A DNA stretch of 64,000 bases, taken from assembly GCA_943788505.1 (NCBI GenBank), contig CALSQR010000001.1, positions 1,315,001 through 1,379,000 of the forward strand, given 5' to 3'. This document shows positions 32,811 to 41,703 of this stretch, piece after piece. Each line of letters opens with the position of its first letter. Position 1 is the first letter of the stretch. The position numbers and the translations under genes were made by a program. Below the pieces are notes generated by a model. That model was not told where the DNA came from and did not search any database. It saw only the letters and a program-made list of their open reading frames with translations. The DNA comes from an uncultured bacterium (GTDB taxonomy: Bacteria; Bacteroidota; Rhodothermia; Rhodothermales; UBA10348).

Positions 32811-34469
32811 TTAGCGCAGCAAGGCCTCCAGACGACCTTCCTCCTGTAACAATGCCTGGGCCTGGGAAATCCATCCGTCGCTTGCTATTTCTTCTGATAT
32901 TTGATCACTCTGCTCGAGAAGACGAGTGTCAATCTCATGCTGGATATGCATGAGAATGCGGTCTTCGATCGAGGCAAGCTGGTCTGATTTAGCCACTTCT
33001 ACCGCTGTTTTTAGCCGCTCCAACTCATCAGTAATTCCGTCAAATCCCGTCTCGACGCTTTCCAGTTCCAAGGCTGATAGGGATAGGTCAAATTCTGTTG
33101 TAATGGATATGTGACTTCGGTCTAACCACTCCAGAAAGGCTGATACTTTCTCATCGCCTGAGGCGGAACACGTCTCGTTTGATTGACAGCGTGTGGCTAC
33201 CCATTCATTAGCAAATAGGAAAAAGGCCGATTCCCGTTGCAAGGCATTTTCAACTTGACCCGGCGGTTCGACTTCAATCGGCACATCCGGTTCTACTCCT
33301 CTGCCACCCCGAACAGTTCTTCCCGCGGCCGTTTCGAATTCAAGGAGGGTTGGATTTGTTGCCGTGGCTGATTCACTGCTGTATCGAGCCGACTGAATTG
33401 TCCTGCCAGTTGGCAAGAAGTAATGAGAGACCGTTAGCTTCAGTGTTGTGTTGTGAGGCAGCGGTTTAAGCACCTGTACAAGGCCCTTTCCGAGAGATGT
33501 TGTACCCATTATTACAGCACGATCCATGTCTTGAAGAGCTCCAGATACGATTTCCGAAGCAGATGCACTGTATTCATTGACAAGGATCACGAGGGGCACG
33601 TCTGGGAAAAGAGGGTCCTCATCCGTTCTGAACTCCTGAACCACTCCATCTATCCGAGATCGGGTAGTAACCACTAACGACCCTTTTGGGGCAAAATTCC
33701 CCACTACATTGACTGCTTCTGATAAAAGGCCGCCTGGATTGCCCCTCAAATCCAAGACCATTCCATGAAGAGGAACGCTTCGGTTCAGTGTTCGAAAAGC
33801 GCGCTTCACCTCCCTTCCTGCTCGATTCCCGAAGCGATCAAGACGAACGTAAGCAATGGCCTCCGACGAGTCTGCACCAAGCCATCCAGCTCGAGAGACG
33901 TTTACAGCTCGAGGCTTGATGCGTGGAAGGACAAACGACCTGGGGGCTACCTCTCCGGTCCGCTGAATAAGAATCTGTACGACCGTCCCAGGCTGACCAA
34001 GCAGCAAATTGGTGGCTTCCATCACGGTTAATCCGTCTGTCGATGTCTCTCCTATCTGGAGAATTATATCGCCAGGACGAACTCCTTTCTGGTAGGCAGT
34101 AGCCTCCCCATCGGGCGCCAATACAGAGAGCCGGCCACCTTTTCGGCCTATCGATAGTCCCACTCCGCCAAGATTTTGCTGTTGAAGGATGCGCGAGTCA
34201 ACCATTGCAGCCTCATCATAGAAGTGCGTATACGGATCGAGTTGCTCCAGCATAGCATCGATTCCCGCTCGCATAAATGGCGTTGGGCGCACGTCGTCTA
34301 CGTATCCCAAAGCGATCTCTTCATATAGTGCCCCGAAAACCTCAAAATTCTTTCTCAGCTCGAACAGATCATCATTTGAGCGAAAGGCGGAAAGAAGAAC
34401 AACGGCGCCCAGTAGGCCGGCAATAGGGAGTGCGAATCGTTTCATAAGTCCTAGAATGGTTTCATTCAT
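32811..34469 (-). CDS. S41-family C-terminal processing peptidase (CtpA/Prc-like)
   Basis: 552 residues. N-terminal membrane anchor (about 11-28), a cap region with LEQLDPYTHFYD, a PDZ domain (about 95-175, GGVGLSIGRKGGRLSVLAP) and the tail-specific protease core with the Ser/Lys dyad Ser303 (NEYSASASEI) and Lys328 (TSLGKGLVQ), separated by 25 residues as in E. coli Prc. Also MVLDLRGNPGGLLSEAV. Cleaves C-termini of periplasmic proteins. A C-terminal region of about 150 residues, helical and acidic, extends beyond the core. Upstream on the same strand is tatC, 122 nt away. Confidence 0.93.
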   Translation of the reverse strand: MNETILGLMKRFALPIAGLLGAVVLLSAFRSNDDLFELRKNFEVFGALYEEIALGYVDDVRPTPFMRAGIDAMLEQLDPYTHFYDEAAMVDSRILQQQNLGGVGLSIGRKGGRLSVLAPDGEATAYQKGVRPGDIILQIGETSTDGLTVMEATNLLLGQPGTVVQILIQRTGEVAPRSFVLPRIKPRAVNVSRAGWLGADSSEAIAYVRLDRFGNRAGREVKRAFRTLNRSVPLHGMVLDLRGNPGGLLSEAVNVVGNFAPKGSLVVTTRSRIDGVVQEFRTDEDPLFPDVPLVILVNEYSASASEIVSGALQDMDRAVIMGTTSLGKGLVQVLKPLPHNTTLKLTVSHYFLPTGRTIQSARYSSESATATNPTLLEFETAAGRTVRGGRGVEPDVPIEVEPPGQVENALQRESAFFLFANEWVATRCQSNETCSASGDEKVSAFLEWLDRSHISITTEFDLSLSALELESVETGFDGITDELERLKTAVEVAKSDQLASIEDRILMHIQHEIDTRLLEQSDQISEEIASDGWISQAQALLQEEGRLEALLR

Positions 34470-34591
34470 GTCTGACGCAGGTCAGTCCATGATGATTCAA
34501 CGTATTGAACGCGAGCTAAGACAATTCTATAGCCCCTATTTGCAGCAGCTGCAGCCTTTGAGAACCATGCAGAAACATCGGAACCGGAGAC

Positions 34592-35467
34592 CTACGAAAG
34601 GGCAGCTTCCAATTCACGTTTGCGCTTTCGCTCAACGAACCCTGCTACAAGGATCGAGGCCTCATACAGAAGCAGCAGCGGCATAGCCACCAGAACCTGA
34701 CTGATTGGATCCGGAGGTGTGAAAAACGCAGCCAAGACAAGGCACGTAATCAATGCGTATTTCCTCGCGCCTCTCAGACGATCAGGCGTTGCAATGCCAA
34801 GCTTTGCTAAGAAGTACACGACGACCGGTAATTCGAAGAGGACGCCGACCCCAAATGACCAGAACGTGATCATTTCGAAGTACTTCGTGATATCGAATTC
34901 GTTGACGATCTCTGGTGAAATCTGATACTGGGCAAAGAACTGCAACGCCAACGGCGTAATGACGAAATACCCGAAACAGATTCCCAACAGGAAGAAAAAG
35001 GAGGCAAAGATGGCAGAAAAGCGCAATCCTTTCTTCTCGGTGGGATAGAGTCCTGGCTCAATAAACTTCCAAACGTAATACACAAAAACGGGCGATCCGA
35101 TGATGGCACCAACGGCCAACGCTGTCCCCCAATCTGTAAAGAACTGTCCGGTCACGGTGCGATTCTGCAGAACGAACTCGGTCGTCTCAATTCCAAAAAC
35201 TCGATAGCTAATGAAATCTGGTTTTTTAGGCCCAAGTAGAATGTTTTGAATAACCCAACGGCGAAATATTGCTGCGACGGCCGTAAAGAAAATGATACCA
35301 CCAATTCCCTTGAACAGGGTCCATCTCAGTTCTTCAAGATGATCCAAGAAACCCATATCAGCTTCTTCAACACCCAAAGGAACGACCTCACCCGTCTCGC
35401 CATCACCTGCGTGCGGCGTGTCGACTTCTTGGCGACTTTTGCTTTTTCGACGTAAAAATGAAATCAT
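34592..35467 (-). CDS. tatC: Sec-independent protein translocase TatC
   Basis: 291 residues with six membrane segments. Has the TatC N-terminal signature MGFLDHLEELRWTLFKGI, needed for recognition of twin-arginine signals, followed by FFILGIFGYFVITP-type helices and the conserved ...FELPVVVYFLAKLGI...LRGARKYALITCLVLAAFFTPPDPISQ block. About 35 extra polar residues precede it (MISFLRRKSKSRQEVDTPHAGD). tatA/tatB are not in the window. In the same orientation as the PRTase, glyA and S41 genes. Confidence 0.96.
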   Translation of the reverse strand: MISFLRRKSKSRQEVDTPHAGDGETGEVVPLGVEEADMGFLDHLEELRWTLFKGIGGIIFFTAVAAIFRRWVIQNILLGPKKPDFISYRVFGIETTEFVLQNRTVTGQFFTDWGTALAVGAIIGSPVFVYYVWKFIEPGLYPTEKKGLRFSAIFASFFFLLGICFGYFVITPLALQFFAQYQISPEIVNEFDITKYFEMITFWSFGVGVLFELPVVVYFLAKLGIATPDRLRGARKYALITCLVLAAFFTPPDPISQVLVAMPLLLLYEASILVAGFVERKRKRELEAALS

Positions 35468-35498
35468 CCTGTGACTGGGCCTTGATGGGAAGGCACTT

Positions 35499-36074
35499 TT
35501 AACGCTCGTTTTCGCGAAGGTTCAGATCAAGAAGCGAATCCACCCACAAGCCTGACTGCTCGAGACGGGGCCTCCCCCCACTCCAGGTGAAGTTGAAGAG
35601 GGTCATCACGCCCACTACCTGAAAACCATCCTTACGCAATAGTTCGACGGCCTTCCAGGCTGAGCGACCGCTGTTGAGGATATCGTCCAGAAGAACTACC
35701 GGCTTTTCACGCATAAGAGGCCCCTCGACCAAGCGCCGACGTCCGTGCAGCTTGCGCGCTTCTCGTACAAATCCACCCATGAACGGCGGGTTTGAGTCGG
35801 AAGACACAACCGACGCTACCAAAGCATAGGAACCAAACCCAAACCCGACCACTTGATCAACCCCTTTGGCACGCAAGCGCTCTCCCAGAACACGACCGAT
35901 TTCTGGCATAATCGTACCGTTCAGCATCGGGATACGCGTATCCAGCAACCAACCTATGGGTTGCCCTCGCGGGTCAGTTATGGCTTCCTGTTCACTTCGA
36001 ACAAGAGCCATATCGTAGAGCTGGCGACCCAGATCCACAAGCTCGTCATACGTGGCAGGCGACAGATTGGACAT
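35499..36074 (-). CDS. Orotate-phosphoribosyltransferase-like PRTase
   Basis: 191 residues. Type I phosphoribosyltransferase fold with PRPP loop VVLLDDILNSGRS (126-138) and the OPRT-type flexible segment FVREARKLHGRRRLVEGPL (102-120), equivalent to the R-K-x-K-x-H-G loop of PyrE. The N-terminal part (GQPIGWLLDTRIPMLNGT) differs from classical PyrE, so either a divergent pyrE or an orotate-PRTase paralogue that acts on another base. Converts a base and PRPP to a nucleotide. It is 19 nt downstream of glyA on the same strand, so probably one operon of one-carbon and nucleotide metabolism. Confidence 0.75.
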   Translation of the reverse strand: MSNLSPATYDELVDLGRQLYDMALVRSEQEAITDPRGQPIGWLLDTRIPMLNGTIMPEIGRVLGERLRAKGVDQVVGFGFGSYALVASVVSSDSNPPFMGGFVREARKLHGRRRLVEGPLMREKPVVLLDDILNSGRSAWKAVELLRKDGFQVVGVMTLFNFTWSGGRPRLEQSGLWVDSLLDLNLRENER

Positions 36075-36093
36075 GGGAAATTTTAGGGTGGGG

Positions 36094-37401
36094 TCAGGCC
36101 GTCACAAAATCATACAGCGGGAAACGATCCGTCATCTCGTGGATGGCTCCCTTTACCTGTTTGATTACGTCTTCGTTGCCAGGATTAGTGATCACGCGAT
36201 CCATCAAGGATACGATCTGTCGAAAATCATCCTCTTTCAAGCCTCGCGTCGTCATGGCAGGCGTTCCTACACGAATACCGCTGGTCACAAACGGACTCTG
36301 GTCATCAAACGGGACCATGTTCTTGTTAACCGTAATGTCTGCTGCCTGAAGAGCGATTTCAGCATCCTTTCCGGTGATATTCTTGTTCCGTAGATCAAGT
36401 AGGGCCAGATGATTATCCGTACCGCCGGACACTGCCTCATATCCCAACTCTAGGAAAGCACTCGTCATTGCCTTCGCATTTGCGATGACTTGCCGACTGT
36501 ACTCAGTGAATGAGGGATCCAGCGCTTCTTTGAAGGCAACGGCCTTGGCAGCGATAACATGCATCAACGGACCACCCTGAAAACCAGGGAAAACGGCCGA
36601 ATCAAATAACTCGCCCCAGTTCTTAACCCGCCCTGACTTGGGTGCCACTTTGCCGATGGTGTTTTCACTGTCCTTCCCGATGAGCAGCATACCTGCGCGC
36701 GGTCCACGAAGTGTTTTGTGAGTTGTGGTAGAGACAATATGACAATGCGGCATTGGGTTGTTTAGCAAACCAGCTGCGATGAGACCGGCAGTGTGTGCCA
36801 TATCCATCCATAGAAAAGCCCCAACTTCATCCGCTATCGAGCGAAACGCCTCGTAATCAAAATCTCTCGTGTATGCCGATGCCCCAATAGAAATCATGCG
36901 AGGGCGAATGGATAGGGCCTTTTCGCGGACCTTATTCATATCAATCCGACCAGCGTTGGGACCATCACGATCCACGCCGTAGTGTTCGGCCCGGTAGAGG
37001 ACTCCTGAGAAATTAACCGGACTGCCATGCGTCAAATGACCTCCATGCGAAAGGTCAAGCCCCAGAAACGTATCACCCGGATTCATGAGTGTGAAGTAGA
37101 TAGCAGCATTGGCGTTGGCACCCGAATGAGGCTGAACGTTTACCCAATCACACCCGAACAGCTCTTTTGCTCTATCTCGTGCGAGATCTTCGACCTGATC
37201 AACAACTTGGCATCCCCCGTAATAGCGCTTACCTGGAAGTCCCTCGGCGTATTTGTTCGTCAAGGGCGAACCCATGGCTTGCATGACGGCACGCGAGACG
37301 AAATTTTCCGAGGCGATTAGTTCGAGCCCTTCATTTTGACGGGCCACTTCTTGATCCAATAGTCCAAAGACAGATGGATCTGAGTCACGAAGATGGGACA
37401 T
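36094..37401 (-). CDS. glyA: Serine hydroxymethyltransferase
   Basis: 435 residues. PLP enzyme converting serine and tetrahydrofolate to glycine and 5,10-methylene-THF. Motifs: [68 protein letters not shown], and the PLP lysine in [15 protein letters not shown]. The C-terminus ([18 protein letters not shown]) is standard. Upstream of the PRTase gene by 19 nt. GcvH of the glycine cleavage system, its metabolic partner, is at the far end of the window. Confidence 0.97.
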   Translation of the reverse strand: MSHLRDSDPSVFGLLDQEVARQNEGLELIASENFVSRAVMQAMGSPLTNKYAEGLPGKRYYGGCQVVDQVEDLARDRAKELFGCDWVNVQPHSGANANAAIYFTLMNPGDTFLGLDLSHGGHLTHGSPVNFSGVLYRAEHYGVDRDGPNAGRIDMNKVREKALSIRPRMISIGASAYTRDFDYEAFRSIADEVGAFLWMDMAHTAGLIAAGLLNNPMPHCHIVSTTTHKTLRGPRAGMLLIGKDSENTIGKVAPKSGRVKNWGELFDSAVFPGFQGGPLMHVIAAKAVAFKEALDPSFTEYSRQVIANAKAMTSAFLELGYEAVSGGTDNHLALLDLRNKNITGKDAEIALQAADITVNKNMVPFDDQSPFVTSGIRVGTPAMTTRGLKEDDFRQIVSLMDRVITNPGNEDVIKQVKGAIHEMTDRFPLYDFVTA

Positions 37402-37469
37402 GAGCAGGCAGATGAATTACAATGAAATGTGGGGGCGAAGTGCGCCCAAGGAAAATAACGTCTTTGGGG

Positions 37470-38153
37470 TCAATTCGTCATGGCATACATGAGAATATTG
37501 GTCCCCATCCTAAGAGCATCCCGACGTAGCGCTTCAGGTTTCTCATGAACCGACATCGGCTCCCATCCGTCACCTAGGTCTGTCTCGAAGGAATAAAAAA
37601 CCATCAAGCGATCATTTGCATCGAACAATCCAAACCCTTGGGGTGGATTACCGTCGTGCTCATGCACCTTGGGCAGTCCGTTTGGAAAATCATAGGACGT
37701 ATGGAAAATTGGATGATCAAAGGGCAGTTCCACGAAATCAAGCTCGGGAAATACCTTTTTCATTTCCCGTCTCATCGGCACATCGAATCCATAATTGTCG
37801 TCAATGTGCAGAAAGCCACCCGCTTCCAAATAGTGGCGCAGTCGCAATGCTTCTGACTCCGAAAACCGAACGCTACCATGCCCCGTCATATATATGTAGG
37901 GGAAGGAATACATGTTATCCGACGCCAGTTCCACTACCTCCTCGCGAGGAGCTACGTCCATCAGCGTCTCTCTTCGTACGAAAGACAGTAATTCTGGAAG
38001 AGATTCCGGGTCCCCGTACCAGTCCCCGCCGCCATCATATTTAACGCGAGCGATCGTAAACGCATGTGCATCCTGCGCAGTAGCTGAGGTCGGCAACATC
38101 AACGCTAGGACCAGTCCCAATAAGGTGACGATATGTACGGCTCGGGAATTCAT
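37470..38153 (-). CDS. Secreted DUF4159 protein
   Basis: 227 residues with signal peptide 1-27 (cleavage at ATA-Q). The DUF4159 core is complete: FTIARVKYDGGGDWYGDPESLPELLSFVRRET, SFPYIYMTGHGSVRFSESEALRLRHYLEAGGFLHIDDNYG, ELPFDHPIFHTSYDFPNGLPKVHEHDG. The family has a class-I glutamine-amidotransferase-like (ThuA-like) fold; no enzymatic role is established. Periplasmic. Often found next to MoxR/DUF58 genes in Bacteroidota; not the case here. Divergent from argS; the intervening 282 nt hold no clear gene. Confidence 0.87.
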   Translation of the reverse strand: MNSRAVHIVTLLGLVLALMLPTSATAQDAHAFTIARVKYDGGGDWYGDPESLPELLSFVRRETLMDVAPREEVVELASDNMYSFPYIYMTGHGSVRFSESEALRLRHYLEAGGFLHIDDNYGFDVPMRREMKKVFPELDFVELPFDHPIFHTSYDFPNGLPKVHEHDGNPPQGFGLFDANDRLMVFYSFETDLGDGWEPMSVHEKPEALRRDALRMGTNILMYAMTN

Positions 38154-38435
38154 GTTCGTGCGCGGTAGTACGGAGCGGATCGAGATTGGTTTTGCCGTTC
38201 GTCTACGAAAATTAGCTCAATCCGAATGTCTCGGCGCTATCCCTTACCCTTCACAGGGTCCAATCACTCTTTTTGCGAAGCGTATGTGGACTTTGAGTGA
38301 TCCTGAGTGGGAATGCGTATCCATGAGGGCTGAATTTGGTAGATTCCGGTCTACGGTCTGGTACGACAACCGGATTGATCTAGACTACCACCGCATTCCA
38401 ACCGATTTTTCATTCCCGGCCCGGGTAGGATATCA

Positions 38436-40127
38436 ATGCAGGATTATCTCAGCGACAGTATTCTTCGCGCTCTCGAATCTATGGGCGGAGCGCCTAAAGG
38501 CTTCGAACCGGAGTTCGAACAACCAGCCAATCCGGACCATGGCGACCTGTCGTGTAATGCTGCCTTGAAGCTGGCTCGGCATTTTCGAAAGGCACCTCGT
38601 CAGATTGCGGAAGAGATCAGTACACAATTGATCGGGTTACCGCTCGACTCGTCCCGGATTTCTGCTGTTGAAGTAGCTGGCCCTGGCTTTCTGAATTTTC
38701 GATTTTCAACCGCCCATTTGAATGAAGCCCTCGCGACCATTCTAGCTGCAGGCGATTCATGGGGACGATCTGAGGACGGCCGTGGCCGACGGGCCCTCGT
38801 CGAATTTGTCAGCGCTAATCCTACTGGCCCCTTGACCGTCGGCCACGGCCGAAATGCGGTTCTGGGAGATACCATGGCCACACTCCTTGAGTGGAGTGGC
38901 TTCGATGTCGACAGGGAATATTATTTCAACGATGCTGGTCGACAGATGCGCATCCTGGGAGAATCAGTTCGCGCAAGGTACATGGCTCATGTCAACCCAG
39001 CTATTGAAACGAAGGTAATCGGCGATGAGGATGAACGCCTAACTGTGCCTATCTCTTTCCCCGAGGATGGTTACCGAGGAGACTATATCGATGAGATCGC
39101 TCGAACGTTGCTTACCAAAGACGGCGCTGATCTAGATACGGATGCAGATCCTGCTCCCTTCAAGAAAGCAGCTGAAAAGGCAATTTTCGCCGATATAGAA
39201 ACGACATTGGAGCGCCTGAAGATCAAGATGGATTCGTTCTTCAACGAACGGACGCTGTATGATTCGAACCGGGTCTGGGAAATAGTAGAGCAGTTCCGCG
39301 AAAAAGACCTCGCCTACGATAAAGATGGTGCTGTATGGCTGCGGACTACCGCATTCGGAAAAGAAACCGACACGGTGCTGGTCAAGAGCACTGGTGAGCC
39401 GACTTACCGGTTGCCTGACATTGGATACCACGCCGATAAACTTGATCGCGGGTATGACTTATGCTTGGATGTGTTTGGCGCTGACCACATAGCCACATTC
39501 CCCGACGTAATTGATGGCATTCGATCCCTCGGCTATGAAGCCGACAAAGTAGATGTCGTCATCTACCAGTTCGTGACGCTGGTCAGGGGTGGACAACCTG
39601 TCAAAATGAGCACTCGTAAGGCAACCTATGTGACGCTTGATGAGCTCATGGATGAGGTAGGTGAGGATGTCACGAGATATTTCTTCCTGATGCGATCACC
39701 TAACACACATCTTGAATTTGACCTCGATTTGGCCAAGGAAGCATCAGACAAAAATCCAGTTTTTTATCTGCAATACGCGCATGCTCGAATCGCATCGATC
39801 CTTAGAAAAGCCGAGGAAGTGGGGCTCAGTTACCAAGAGGATGCTGACCTTTCCCTGCTTTCTCATGAAACAGAACAGGCGCTCATCAAAGAACTGATGG
39901 GACTCCCGGAAGTCATCGCCCGGGCCGCTGAAAACCGTGAGCCACACCGCCTGTCTAACTACCTGCGCGAAGTGGCTGTAGCTTTTACTCAGTTTTACGG
40001 TAACTGCCGCATCATTGGGGAAGAAGAAGGCCTGGCTCGGGCTCGCATGAAGTTGGCCTTGGCCGCCGGTCAAGTTTTGAGAAACGGACTTACGGTACTA
40101 GGATTATCCGCACCGGAGAGGATGTAA
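38436..40127 (+). CDS. argS: Arginyl-tRNA synthetase
   Basis: 563 residues, class Ia synthetase. N-terminal Add1 domain (1-90, ANPDHGDLSCNAALKLAR), HIGH variant in FVSANPTGPLTVGHGRNAVLGD (HGRN at 137-140), KMSKS variant in PVKMSTRKATYVTLDEL, and DALR anticodon-binding domain at the C-terminus ending VLGLSAPERM. Charges tRNA-Arg. ATG at 38436 gives MQDYLSDSILRAL. Three nt before pheA. Confidence 0.97.
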   Translation: MQDYLSDSILRALESMGGAPKGFEPEFEQPANPDHGDLSCNAALKLARHFRKAPRQIAEEISTQLIGLPLDSSRISAVEVAGPGFLNFRFSTAHLNEALATILAAGDSWGRSEDGRGRRALVEFVSANPTGPLTVGHGRNAVLGDTMATLLEWSGFDVDREYYFNDAGRQMRILGESVRARYMAHVNPAIETKVIGDEDERLTVPISFPEDGYRGDYIDEIARTLLTKDGADLDTDADPAPFKKAAEKAIFADIETTLERLKIKMDSFFNERTLYDSNRVWEIVEQFREKDLAYDKDGAVWLRTTAFGKETDTVLVKSTGEPTYRLPDIGYHADKLDRGYDLCLDVFGADHIATFPDVIDGIRSLGYEADKVDVVIYQFVTLVRGGQPVKMSTRKATYVTLDELMDEVGEDVTRYFFLMRSPNTHLEFDLDLAKEASDKNPVFYLQYAHARIASILRKAEEVGLSYQEDADLSLLSHETEQALIKELMGLPEVIARAAENREPHRLSNYLREVAVAFTQFYGNCRIIGEEEGLARARMKLALAAGQVLRNGLTVLGLSAPERM

Positions 40128-40129
40128 TC

Positions 40130-41002
40130 ATGATGAGGATCGCTTTTCAGGGAGAAATAGGCGCTTACAGCGAAGAAGCGCTTGCCGCCTTGTATCCGGG
40201 TGCTGAAAAAGTGCCGTTTCCGAGTTTTGAAGCGGCTTTTGATGCAGTAGTTCGCTCCGATGTTGACCGAGCTGTATTGCCCATTGAAAACTCGCTGTTC
40301 GGAAGTGTCCATCAGAACTACGACCTACTTCTCGAGCATGACCTCAAGATTTTGGCCGAAGTACAGCTCAGAATTCGCCATCAACTGCTCGCAGTTGCAG
40401 GAGCGAGTCTGGGGGATATTCGGACGGTAACGTCCCATCCACAGGCTATTGGACAATGTCGGTCCTTCCTTAAAAAGCATCTACCAGATGCTCACATTGT
40501 CCCTGCATACGACACTGCTGGAGCGGCAAAAATGATCGCTGAGGCTGGCGATGTCAGCTCTGCTGCCATCGCCAGCCGTGCAGCAGCAAGTGAGTACCAT
40601 CTCCAGACACTTGCCGAGGACATCGAAAGCAATCACGCCAACTACACTCGTTTTTTGGCTCTTGGACGGCCGGATGCTAATGCAAACGAGGGATTAGCCC
40701 AATCATCCTTGCCCGCAAGCTCGCACGATCCAACGTTCAAAACGTCATTGCTGTATGCTCAAAAAGAAAACGTACCCGGTGGCCTATTCAAAAGTCTAGC
40801 TGTTTTTGCACTTCGAGATATCGATTTGTTCAAAATCGAAAGTCGTCCTCTAGTGGGGAGTCCCGGGCAGTATGTATTCTATTTGGACCTAAAGGGTCAT
40901 CTCGATGAAGAGCCGATCCGCCACGCGTTACGTCATCTTGAGGAGGTGGCGGCTAACGTAAAAGTCCTTGGCAGCTTTCTCCAAGGCCAAACTGTAGAAT
41001 AG
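40130..41002 (+). CDS. pheA: Prephenate dehydratase
   Basis: 290 residues, stand-alone enzyme without chorismate mutase. Catalytic domain: RIAFQGEIGAYSEEAL, VLPIENSLFGSVHQNYDLL, VTSHPQAIGQC, and the TRF motif in NYTRFLALG. A regulatory ACT domain follows with ESRP (KIESRPLVGSPGQYVFYLDLKGH), which binds phenylalanine for feedback inhibition. Converts prephenate to phenylpyruvate. Directly downstream of argS (spacing 2 nt), likely co-transcribed. The start is the first of two adjacent ATG codons. Confidence 0.95.
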   Translation: MMRIAFQGEIGAYSEEALAALYPGAEKVPFPSFEAAFDAVVRSDVDRAVLPIENSLFGSVHQNYDLLLEHDLKILAEVQLRIRHQLLAVAGASLGDIRTVTSHPQAIGQCRSFLKKHLPDAHIVPAYDTAGAAKMIAEAGDVSSAAIASRAAASEYHLQTLAEDIESNHANYTRFLALGRPDANANEGLAQSSLPASSHDPTFKTSLLYAQKENVPGGLFKSLAVFALRDIDLFKIESRPLVGSPGQYVFYLDLKGHLDEEPIRHALRHLEEVAANVKVLGSFLQGQTVE

Positions 41003-41056
41003 TCGACATCGTCATCGTTAAAACCTGCCTTCAACGGCCTGCATCTGATCCGTCAC

Positions 41057-41611
41057 ATGGAGAATCTAACCGAACTCGTATCAAAAGCCAAGGAGGGTGA
41101 TGAAGCAGCACTCTCCCAGTTGCTGCGAGCACTCGAGTCACCCATACGCGCCTTCTTCATCTCAAGAATAGGCAGGCGGGCTGATGTTGACGATCTCGTT
41201 CAGAACACGCTCCTCCGGGTACACCGCGGACTGAAGGACCTCAAAGACAATGCACGGCTCAAAGCCTTCGCCATGAAAGGAGCCCTCTATGAACTCCAGG
41301 ACTTCTATCGGGGAAGATATACGGCCAAAGAGACGCTGTTCGACGTTCATGATGCCCCTGAAATAGAGGATTCAAACTCAACAGCTGGAGCATCGATTGA
41401 TGTTGAGCGAGCTCTCTCCTCGCTGTCGGATAAAGCTCGGGAGATCATCGAGCTCAGGGAGTATGGATATAGATATGAGGAGATTGCCGAAATGATAGGA
41501 TCTACAGAGGCCGCCATCAAGATGCAGGTGAAGCGCGCTTTTGACCGAATGCGTGATGCACTTGGCTTATTTCTTCTTTGGGCATCAGGTATCGTGTTTC
41601 TCCAGAAATAG
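41057..41611 (+). CDS. ECF-type RNA polymerase sigma factor with hydrophobic C-terminal tail
   Basis: 184 residues. Region 2 (about 20-88: RADVDDLVQNTLLRVHRGL, DFYRGR) and region 4 (about 115-166: LSSLSDKAREIIELREYGYRYEEIAEMIGSTEAAIKMQVKRAFDRMR) are complete. The last 15 residues (GLFLLWASGIVFL) are unusually hydrophobic and could form a membrane-associated or partner-binding helix, unlike most ECF factors, which end soon after region 4. Followed by a FecR-like anti-sigma gene, an STN-domain TonB receptor and a DUF4249 lipoprotein, which together form a cell-surface signalling locus. It should drive transcription of the receptor genes when ligand binds. Confidence 0.92.
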   Translation: MENLTELVSKAKEGDEAALSQLLRALESPIRAFFISRIGRRADVDDLVQNTLLRVHRGLKDLKDNARLKAFAMKGALYELQDFYRGRYTAKETLFDVHDAPEIEDSNSTAGASIDVERALSSLSDKAREIIELREYGYRYEEIAEMIGSTEAAIKMQVKRAFDRMRDALGLFLLWASGIVFLQK

Positions 41612-41703
41612 TAGATGTTACTTTTTTGCGGCTCAGAGCGGCTTTTCCATCTGCACGCTACAACCGTGTTTTTTACTAGAACGAATACCCTGCGCTGTGC
41701 GCC

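Noticed and set aside
37912-38568. Long plus-strand open frame across the start of the DUF4159 gene and into argS
   Set aside because: It is antisense to the DUF4159 gene and overlaps the argS start out of frame, has no ribosome site, and shows no family motif; the 282-nt gap is best seen as a divergent promoter region.
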